NCBI GenBank assembly: GCA_017308345.1
Contig: JAFKFE010000405.1
Span: 1 to 11,214 of the forward strand
Reading direction: 5' to 3'
Source: Alphaproteobacteria bacterium
Lineage (GTDB): Bacteria > Pseudomonadota > Alphaproteobacteria > Rhizobiales > Rhizobiaceae
DNA length: 11,214 bases
Below, one piece after another: positions 6,746 through 11,214 of the stretch. Both the position numbers and the translations under genes were made by a program. The notes under the pieces were generated by a model that saw only the letters and a list, made by a program, of their open reading frames with translations, searched no databases and was not told where the DNA came from. The stretch's first letter is position 1. Every line of letters starts with the position of its first letter.

Positions 6746-8456
6746 TTCTCTCCCCATCTGCATCCCCCCTCGGCTTGGCCGCCGGCATGGCGAACACGCC
6801 GGAAGGCGCGCCGGAACGCCGCTTCGGCCCGTTCACCGGCAAGCTTATCGTCACCGTGGTGCCCTTACCGGGCGCGCTCTCGATCGACATCGTGCCCTCG
6901 TGCAGCGCCACCAGGCCCTTGACCAGCGACAGGCCGAGCCCGGTTCCCTCGAAACGGCGGGTGTAGTCGTTCTGGATCTGCATGAACGGCTTGCCGAGAT
7001 TGGCCATATCCTCCTCGGCGATGCCGATGCCAGTGTCGCTCACCCAGAAGTGCAGGCGCGAGCCGACGCGCTTGGCGCCGATCACGACGCTGCCGCCATC
7101 GGGCGTGAACTTGATCGCGTTCGAAGCGAGATTGATCAGGATCTGCTGCACCGCGCGGCGATCGGCATTGATCTCGCCGGCGTCCGGCGCGATCTGCGTG
7201 GCAAGGACTATGCTCTTGGCATCGGCCAGCGGCCGCATCATCGAGCGGCACATGTCGACGGCCTCGACGAAGCGGAACTGTTCCAACTCGGTCGCATAGG
7301 CACCCGCCTCGATGCGCGAGACATCGAGGATCGAGGTGACGACGGACAGAAGGTGCTGGCCGGACTCCCTGACCAGGCCGACATATTCCTTCTGGCGCGG
7401 ATCCTTGAAGGGGCCGAACATCTCGTGCAGCAGCATGTCGGAAAAGCCGATGATGGCGTTGAGCGGCGTGCGCAGTTCGTGGCTGACGACCGCCAGGAAA
7501 CGGCCCTTGGCCACTTCGGCCGCCGCGGCGGCCTCCCTGGCTTGCGCGAGTTCCTCGCGCAGCGCCGCGACATCGTCGTTTTCGCGCAGGACCAGGGTGA
7601 AGACGTCGCGGTCTGCATCGCCAGCGAGCAGATCGAGGCTGAACGGACGGAAATTGTCGACCGCGCCGGAACCTTCGCGCGGCAGACGGATGCGCAGCTC
7701 GAGCCGGCGCTTCGGCGCGCCCTCGCGCATGTCGGCCAAAGCGGTGAGATAGGGGACGCGGTCGGAAAGATGGACGCGGTCGAAGAGGCCGGTTCCGAGC
7801 AGGAGCTCCGGCGCCAGTTTCAGGATCGAACGCGCCCTGGCGGACGCGTCGAGCACTTCACCCTGGCGCCCGATGCGCAGCACGACGGCGTCGATGACGT
7901 CCTCGAGACGGTCGGCGGTGGGCTCGTCCGTCGGCAAGCTGGCCGGATTGGCGAAGGCGGCGGCGCGCGGCAACAGCGTCAGCGCCCAGGCGAGCGGCAA
8001 GAGCCAGTGCCAGGTGGCGATTTCGCCGGGCGGCAGGAGCAGGCCGGCAAAGGGTTGCAGCGCGATGGCGGCAGCCGCCGCCAGGGCGCTCGACAAGGCG
8101 GCGCGCCGCGATCCCGATACCCACCAGGTTTCGACCGGCAATGCCAGGCCAAGCAGCGCGACCGGCGAGGCCAGTCCGCCCGCGGCGGCAAGAGCGCCGG
8201 CAAGGGCAAGGCCACCCAGCACGACCGCCATGCGGCCGGCGAGCGCCATGTGGCCGGTGGCGGCGACCAGAAGTGCCGCGAACCAGCACAGGCCGAAAGC
8301 GGCGAAGATGGCAGCCACCGTGACGGCCGCCCCGAGGCTGGAGGTGACCAGCGTTACCGCGGCACCCGCGGCAAGAAATGGCGCGGCCAGCATGACCCCG
8401 ATGAAGCGGCGCTGGCGCAAGCGTTCCGCCTCACCCGTCACGGTCGGGTGAACCAT
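6720..8456 (-). CDS. Multi-pass PAS-type sensor histidine kinase (DivJ/PleC-like H-box)
   Basis: A 578-residue hybrid-free sensor kinase. Residues 18-165 form a block of about five to six hydrophobic helices with short loops. A PAS-like domain follows at about 181-295 and a coiled coil rich in Ala/Glu at about 297-318. The HisKA domain has FLAVVSHELRTPLNAIIGFS with phospho-acceptor His326, followed by EMFGPFKDPRQKEYVGLVRE. The HATPase has the N box INLASNAIKF (Asn446), the G1 box SDTGIGIA (Asp474), and the G2 box GTGLGLSLVKG at 504-514. There is no receiver domain, so it must act on a separate response regulator. The H-box is of the type found in alphaproteobacterial cell-cycle kinases such as DivJ and PleC; orthology to either is not provable here. 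The ATG at 8456 begins MVHPTVTGEAERLRQRR; an open extension to 8642 adds 62 basic residues lacking family character. The gene heads an operon with the peptidoglycan-binding protein. Confidence 0.93.
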   Translation of the reverse strand: MVHPTVTGEAERLRQRRFIGVMLAAPFLAAGAAVTLVTSSLGAAVTVAAIFAAFGLCWFAALLVAATGHMALAGRMAVVLGGLALAGALAAAGGLASPVALLGLALPVETWWVSGSRRAALSSALAAAAAIALQPFAGLLLPPGEIATWHWLLPLAWALTLLPRAAAFANPASLPTDEPTADRLEDVIDAVVLRIGRQGEVLDASARARSILKLAPELLLGTGLFDRVHLSDRVPYLTALADMREGAPKRRLELRIRLPREGSGAVDNFRPFSLDLLAGDADRDVFTLVLRENDDVAALREELAQAREAAAAAEVAKGRFLAVVSHELRTPLNAIIGFSDMLLHEMFGPFKDPRQKEYVGLVRESGQHLLSVVTSILDVSRIEAGAYATELEQFRFVEAVDMCRSMMRPLADAKSIVLATQIAPDAGEINADRRAVQQILINLASNAIKFTPDGGSVVIGAKRVGSRLHFWVSDTGIGIAEEDMANLGKPFMQIQNDYTRRFEGTGLGLSLVKGLVALHEGTMSIESAPGKGTTVTISLPVNGPKRRSGAPSGVFAMPAAKPRGDADGERNGSLRKTA

Positions 8457-8988
8457 GCGTTCGCAGCCGGCGGCAACCGCGCCAGGCAATTGAACGTATC
8501 TGGCTGAAATCGAACTCAACGCACACGTACCTAGTCGTAAAAACGCCCTGCCCGGCAGGTGACTCGTCAATCGGCTTGAAACTCGCATCCAGCGTTTAAG
8601 GAATGGATAAGGCTGACGAAACCGGCGACCCGCCCAGGGCAAATATTGTGATGCCGGCCCGGCAAAGCACGCCGAGTTGGAGCCATGGTAAACGGCGGGT
8701 TAGCCGCAGGGCCTCTGCCAAAATGGGCAACAACTTGAGCCGGCTGACCATCTCCAGAAATAATACCCTTTAATAACAATGGGATATATGGTTATCGTAA
8801 CGTTAAGGCAGGCGATGAGATTCGAAACAATTCGATGTCAGAACCAATCCTTTCGAATTCGCCTAAAATTTGAGGCAAATTCGCGGCTTCGATGCAAGCC
8901 GTCCTTTGCGTGACCATGCCATCATCGTGCCTATAAAAGAGGTCATGCCGATGGATGCATGACCCGTCACGGACGAGAGGCAAGTAAG
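8457..8988. other. 532-bp intergenic region between divergent histidine kinase and DUF5330 genes
   Basis: No convincing gene is seen on either strand. The part next to the kinase (8457-8700) is GC-rich; 8750-8890 is clearly AT-rich. Short symmetric sequences are CCTGCC-C-GGCAGG at 8547-8559, TAACGTTA near 8801-8808, TCGAA-acaa-TTCGA at 8822-8835, and an imperfect 16-bp palindrome GCCTAAAATTTGAGGC at 8861-8876. TTAA-N7-ATAA at 8596-8610 is one base off a CtrA-type spacing. TATAAA at 8932-8937 could be the -10 of the DUF5330 gene, but no -35 stands at a good distance. The region presumably holds promoters for both genes. Confidence 0.5.
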
Positions 8989-9384
8989 ATGGGCTTTCTG
9001 ATCAGGATGGCTTTCTGGTTTTCGCTGGTGTTGCTGGCGCTGCCGCTCGGCGTTGGCCCGGGCGAAGACGGGCAGCAGAGCGTCGGGCCGATCCAGGCGC
9101 TGTTTGCGGCGCGCGAGGCGGTGGGCGACATTGCAGGGCTGTGCGAGCGCAAGCCCGATGTCTGCGAAACAGGCAAATCGGCCATGTACACCATCAGCGT
9201 TCGTGCCAAGGAAACGGCCAAGATCGCCGCGGCCATGATCGACGACAAGCAAGCCGGGCAGGCAGACGCCCCCGCGATGAAGGTCGCGGATGACGGCTCC
9301 GTCACGACCACGGGCAGCGTAGCCGAAGACATCGTGCTGCCCGCCAAGGTCAACATTCCGGTGATGTTGACGGCAAAGAACTGA
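8989..9384 (+). CDS. DUF5330 domain-containing protein
   Basis: A 131-residue protein starting MGFLIRMAFWFSLVLLALPL, an N-terminal hydrophobic helix serving as anchor or signal, followed by VGPIQALFAAREAVGDIAGL and CERKPDVCETGKSAM with two cysteines seven residues apart. The remainder is Ala/Lys/Asp-rich and ends VNIPVMLTAKN. This matches DUF5330, a small envelope protein family of Hyphomicrobiales with unknown function. The two cysteines may form a disulfide in the periplasm, which is inference. The ATG at 8989 has GAGAGG about eight bases upstream; an in-frame ATG at 8959 would add ten charged residues ahead of the anchor and is less likely. The gene is transcribed alone and is followed by an intergenic repeat and then a strong terminator. 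Confidence 0.87.
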   Translation: MGFLIRMAFWFSLVLLALPLGVGPGEDGQQSVGPIQALFAAREAVGDIAGLCERKPDVCETGKSAMYTISVRAKETAKIAAAMIDDKQAGQADAPAMKVADDGSVTTTGSVAEDIVLPAKVNIPVMLTAKN

Positions 9385-9422
9385 ATTCCTTCCACCCGTT
9401 CGCTCGGCTCTTTGGTTTCCAC

Positions 9423-9491
9423 GCAATTCCGAACGGAGGGCTACGGCGAAGTCGCCGAGCCTGAACCGCTACGCACTTTTCCTGGAATTGC
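9423..9491. repeat. RIME-like palindromic intergenic repeat, copy 1
   Basis: A 69-bp element bounded by inverted 8-bp ends, GCAATTCC at 9423-9430 and GGAATTGC at 9484-9491. Inside, 9439-9461 forms a strong hairpin: GGCT and CGGCGA pair with TCGCCG and AGCC around an AG loop, with one bulged A. A second copy occurs at 10039-10106 in the same orientation, with the 23-bp hairpin core identical and about 8 substitutions plus one gap in total. The ends resemble the rhizobial RIME family as I remember it. It lies between the DUF5330 stop and that gene's terminator, so it is transcribed as part of the 3' end. Confidence 0.8.
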
Positions 9492-9494
9492 TCT

Positions 9495-9543
9495 ACGCCG
9501 CGGGCCCGTCCGACCTCTCGACGCCCGCGGCGTCTTTCTTTTT
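9495..9543 (+). terminator. Rho-independent terminator of the DUF5330 gene
   Basis: A perfect 11-bp stem, ACGCCGCGGGC at 9495-9505 against GCCCGCGGCGT at 9523-9533, encloses a 17-base loop and is followed by CTTTCTTTTT and more T. This is the strongest terminator in the window. It separates DUF5330 from sufE, which begins 40 bp later and so needs its own promoter. Confidence 0.85.
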
Positions 9544-9582
9544 CCGTGACGCGGCGGTGCCGGGCCACTATATGCGGGGGCA

Positions 9583-10011
9583 ATGACCGCCCCGATCCAG
9601 ACGATCCGCGACGACTTTTCCCTGCTCGACGAGTGGGAGGACCGCTATCGCTATGTGATCGAGCTCGGCGAAGGCCTGCCGCCTTTTCCCGAAGCGGAGC
9701 GCACGGCCGCGAACAAGGTCCCCGGCTGCGTGAGCCAGGTGTGGCTCACCACCGAGCAGGGAGCAGGCGCCGATCCGGTGATCAGCTTCCAGGGCGATTC
9801 GGACGCCCATATCGTGCGCGGCCTGGTCGCCATCATGCTGGCGCTGTTTTCAGGCCGGCGGGCAAGCGAAATCCAGAGCACGGATGCAGAGGCGACCCTG
9901 AAGGAGCTCGGCCTCGACGAACATCTGTCGCCGCAGCGCGCCAACGGGCTGCGCTCGATGGTCAAGCGCATCAAGCGCGACGCGGAAGCCGCGTTGAAGC
10001 AGACGGCCTGA
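9583..10011 (+). CDS. sufE: SufE family cysteine-desulfurase sulfur acceptor
   Basis: A 142-residue cytosolic protein that accepts persulfide sulfur from a SufS-type cysteine desulfurase and passes it to the SufBCD scaffold in Fe-S cluster assembly. The active-site Cys49 sits in the family motif NKVPGCVSQVWL. The N-terminal DDFSLLDEWEDRYRYVIELG, the following LPPFPEAERTAANKV, and the later GLVAIMLALFSGRRASEI and LGLDEHLSPQRANGLRSM segments fit the SufE fold, and the length is normal. The ATG at 9583 has GGGGG only two or three bases upstream, a rather short spacing, with TATAT just ahead. It is not in a suf operon here; no sufS or sufBCD gene lies nearby, so this is the stand-alone copy common in rhizobia. 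Direct copies of the intergenic repeat bracket it on both sides. No clear terminator of its own follows; CCGGGCCGG after the stop has no usable loop. Confidence 0.95.
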   Translation: MTAPIQTIRDDFSLLDEWEDRYRYVIELGEGLPPFPEAERTAANKVPGCVSQVWLTTEQGAGADPVISFQGDSDAHIVRGLVAIMLALFSGRRASEIQSTDAEATLKELGLDEHLSPQRANGLRSMVKRIKRDAEAALKQTA

Positions 10012-10038
10012 TCCGGGCCGGCGTTTCTTTATTCTGAC

Positions 10039-10106
10039 GCAATTCCGGACGGATGGCTACGGCGAAGTCGCCGAGCCCAAACGCGATGCATTTTTCCTGG
10101 ACTTGC
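10039..10106. repeat. RIME-like palindromic intergenic repeat, copy 2
   Basis: A 68-bp element with ends GCAATTCC (10039-10046) and GGACTTGC (10099-10106); the right end has one change relative to copy 1, so the terminal inverted repeat is imperfect. The hairpin core at 10055-10077 is base-for-base identical to that of copy 1 at the same offset of 16 bp from the left end. It lies between the sufE stop and the mucR terminator, in the same orientation as copy 1 and 616 bp from it. Confidence 0.8.
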
Positions 10107-10110
10107 TCCG

Positions 10111-10139
10111 AAAGCAAAACGGCGCCGCAAGGGCGCCGT
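10111..10139 (-). terminator. Rho-independent terminator of mucR
   Basis: Read on the minus strand, an 8-bp stem ACGGCGCC and GGCGCCGT (plus-strand arms 10119-10126 and 10132-10139) with a five-base loop is followed by TTTTGCTTT. It lies 26 bp after the mucR stop codon. On the plus strand the tail is not T-rich, so it should act mainly on mucR, though it could weakly help end sufE transcripts. Confidence 0.8.
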
Positions 10140-10165
10140 CGAATTGCCTGTGAAACCGAGACCGA

Positions 10166-10591
10166 TCAGCGGCCCTTGCGCTTGCGGCCCAGGCCCATCT
10201 TCTTGGCGAGCTGCGAACGGGCGGCCGCGTAATTGGGTGCGACCATCGGATAGTTGGCGTCCAGGCCCCACTTCTCGCGGTACTCTTCCGGCGTGAGATT
10301 GTAGTGGGTCATCAGGTGCCGCTTCAGCGACTTGAACTTCTTGCCGTCCTCGAGACAGACGATGTAGTCGTCATGGACGGAGCGCTTCGGATTGACGGCC
10401 GGCTTCTGCTTCTCGGTCGACGGCTGCTCGGGCGACCCACCGACGCGGCCCAACGCGGCGTGGACGTCGGCGATAAGGTTCGGCAGTTCCCCAACCGGCA
10501 CCGGGTTGTTGCTGACATAGGCGGCGACGACATCGGCGGTCAGCTCGATCAGCGCATCACCGTTTTTCGAAGGTGTTTCGACGATTTCCAT
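10166..10591 (-). CDS. mucR: MucR/Ros family zinc-finger transcriptional regulator
   Basis: A 141-residue global regulator of the Ros/MucR family, which in rhizobia and Brucella binds AT-rich DNA to control exopolysaccharide, motility, cell-cycle and virulence or symbiosis genes, and represses its own promoter. The N-terminal part (residues 1-50), with [19 protein letters not shown], is the oligomerisation segment. A Pro/Lys linker leads to the finger at about 76-110: [20 protein letters not shown] then [15 protein letters not shown]. Zinc ligands by position are Cys79, Asp82, His92 and His96, the C-D-H-H set typical of MucR rather than the C-C-H-H of Ros. The basic tail GLGRKRKGR fits DNA binding. 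The ATG at 10591 agrees with the family start MEIVE or MEI-; the ribosome site is modest. It is transcribed alone and ends in a terminator. Confidence 0.95.
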   Translation of the reverse strand: MEIVETPSKNGDALIELTADVVAAYVSNNPVPVGELPNLIADVHAALGRVGGSPEQPSTEKQKPAVNPKRSVHDDYIVCLEDGKKFKSLKRHLMTHYNLTPEEYREKWGLDANYPMVAPNYAAARSQLAKKMGLGRKRKGR

Positions 10592-10699
10592 AGTGCTAAG
10601 GCCCCAACGAGAGTGTTTCTAAAACTGCGCCCTTTTTTCCGGGATCGGGCATCGCGCGAATTTCATTCAGGAAGGCCCTGCGATTCGCGTCGGGTCATC

Positions 10700-10728
10700 T
10701 TAATGACGCCGCATTGCAAGTAAGTCAA
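10700..10728 (-). promoter_or_regulatory. Putative mucR promoter
   Basis: On the minus strand, TTGACT (plus-strand 10723-10728) matches a -35 element and is followed, after exactly 17 bases, by CATTAA (10700-10705), a poor -10. Initiation would fall about 100 bp ahead of the mucR start codon. The -35 lies within the left arm of the inverted repeat at 10721-10744. The -10 match is only three of six, so confidence is limited. Confidence 0.4.
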
Positions 10729-10775
10729 TTCGCATATTGACTTATATTGGCCGATATTCATCAAATATTGCCGAT
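10721..10775. promoter_or_regulatory. AT-rich inverted repeat and direct repeat upstream of mucR (possible MucR operator)
   Basis: TAAGTCAAT (10721-10729) and ATTGACTTA (10736-10744) form a perfect 9-bp inverted repeat with a six-base spacer. Directly beside it, ATATTGGCCGAT (10744-10755) and ATATTGCCGAT (10765-10775) form a near-direct repeat about two helical turns apart. MucR proteins recognise AT-rich sites with TA steps and autoregulate, so this is the most plausible operator in the window. Binding is inferred from position and composition. A plus-strand TTGACT in the right arm might serve a divergent transcript, but no -10 supports it. Confidence 0.5.
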
Positions 10776-10892
10776 TCAGCTTCAAAAATTCGTGCGCCGT
10801 GTAACTTCGTGAGATTTTTCTGGCCAGACCAGCATGCCATGACGTTGCGTCATCCACATGTTAGACATCCGATCGCCGCCCGACATGGCGCG

Positions 10893-10914
10893 CAATGCTT
10901 GGCCAATGCTTGGA
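10893..10914. repeat. 11-bp tandem duplication
   Basis: CAATGCTTGGC (10893-10903) is followed at once by CAATGCTTGGA (10904-10914), identical at 10 of 11 positions. It lies in non-coding DNA between mucR and the SH3-like gene. It could be a simple slippage duplication or a pair of protein sites. Confidence 0.6.
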
Positions 10915-10919
10915 TGCCT

Positions 10920-10952
10920 GTTGCGCCAGCACGATGAATCCTGTGGCGCAAC
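10920..10952. repeat. Inverted repeat with 9-bp arms
   Basis: GTTGCGCCA (10920-10928) and TGGCGCAAC (10944-10952) are perfect complements around a 15-base spacer. No T tract follows on either strand, so it is not a standard terminator. It lies about 57 bp beyond the stop of the SH3-like gene and may help end that transcript or bind a protein. Confidence 0.5.
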
Positions 10953-11008
10953 GGAGCGTAAGGATCACTCCCGCCGGCCGGACCGACAAGGCCAAGTGAC
11001 GGGATCCG

Positions 11009-11214
11009 TCAATAGGGCGCGATGTATCTGCCGTAGACCCAGCCGGTGACAAAATGGCCGTTCCGCGCCGGGTCGTGCCAGATTTCGCACCAGCGATAGC
11101 GGATTGCCTGACGCTGCTTCCATAGCGGCTGCCGGGCGATATCGAGCAGATTTACGCCCCCGGTGCAGCGGCCGGTCAACTGCAGCACGGCGCCGTTCGG
11201 ATAGGCGGCCTGTC
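11009..11214 (-). CDS. SH3-like domain protein, C-terminal part (runs off the window)
   Basis: The minus strand is open from the window edge to a TGA at 11009-11011 and encodes 67 residues. The visible protein begins QAAYPNGAVLQLTGRC and ends WHDPARNGHFVTGWVYGRYI followed by APY. The Y-P-x-G opening, the WCEIWHD strand and the final GWVYGRYI are typical of a bacterial SH3-like (SH3b) domain, often found in exported wall-associated proteins of Hyphomicrobiales. Two cysteines (positions 16 and 42 of the visible part) might pair in the periplasm. The start, any signal peptide and further domains lie beyond the window. A small hairpin, TGACGG-GAT-CCGTCA at 10997-11011, overlaps the stop codon. 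Confidence 0.72.
   Translation of the reverse strand, partial: QAAYPNGAVLQLTGRCTGGVNLLDIARQPLWKQRQAIRYRWCEIWHDPARNGHFVTGWVYGRYIAPY

Noticed and set aside
6900..8507. Long plus-strand frame opposite the histidine kinase
   Set aside because: It is the antisense shadow of the kinase gene, with Arg/Gln/Asp-rich low-complexity sequence and no domain.
8457..8642. N-terminal extension of the histidine kinase by 62 residues
   Set aside because: The added part is Arg-rich, has no family-like segment, and the ATG at 8456 gives a natural short cytoplasmic leader before the first membrane helix.
8779..8913. Possible plus-strand small protein starting MGYMVIVTLRQAMRF
   Set aside because: It lies in the AT-rich island, has no ribosome site I can defend, shows no recognisable motif and resembles chance coding.
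10012..10035. Terminator directly after sufE
   Set aside because: CCGGGCCGG has a one-base loop and cannot form a useful hairpin, although a short T-rich stretch follows.

Overview
The window looks like ordinary chromosome of a GC-rich alphaproteobacterium of the order Hyphomicrobiales, most likely Mesorhizobium or a close relative. The signs are a Ros/MucR regulator with a C-D-H-H finger, DUF5330, DUF1491 and DUF2336 proteins, a split DUF1214/DUF1254 pair, short palindromic intergenic repeats of the rhizobial RIME type, and strongly GC-rich third codon positions. No rRNA, tRNA, CRISPR array, transposase, phage gene or obvious defence system is visible.

Left part (1-4177, plus strand): a TetR-family regulator, then a bifunctional class A penicillin-binding protein with intact glycosyltransferase and transpeptidase motifs, then two small membrane-anchored proteins (DUF1214 and DUF1254) whose genes overlap by 8 bp. 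Middle (4193-5882): a short minus-strand rhizobial-type small protein gene, a divergent intergenic region with an 11-bp tandem repeat, a DUF2336 gene whose frame breaks near its 3' end, and a convergent DUF1491 gene.

The minus-strand block 8456-5589 reads as one operon: a multi-pass PAS-type sensor histidine kinase, a membrane-anchored protein with two peptidoglycan-binding repeats whose start overlaps the kinase end by 26 bp, and DUF1491. About 530 bp of non-coding DNA then leads to the divergent DUF5330 gene, which ends in a repeat followed by a strong terminator. Next come sufE, a second copy of the same repeat, and a bidirectionally placed terminator belonging to mucR, which is read leftwards.

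Upstream of mucR lies an AT-rich control region with a perfect inverted repeat overlapping the likely -35 element and a degenerate direct repeat, which suggests autoregulation. The last 206 bases hold the 3' end of a minus-strand SH3-like protein gene that runs off the window.

Taken together the genes concern the cell envelope (PBP, peptidoglycan-binding protein, SH3-like protein), signalling (histidine kinase, MucR, TetR) and Fe-S cluster assembly (SufE). I found no convincing new multi-gene system. The most useful observations are the paired intergenic repeats bracketing sufE, the broken DUF2336 gene, the structured mucR control region and the translationally overlapping kinase/peptidoglycan-binding pair.
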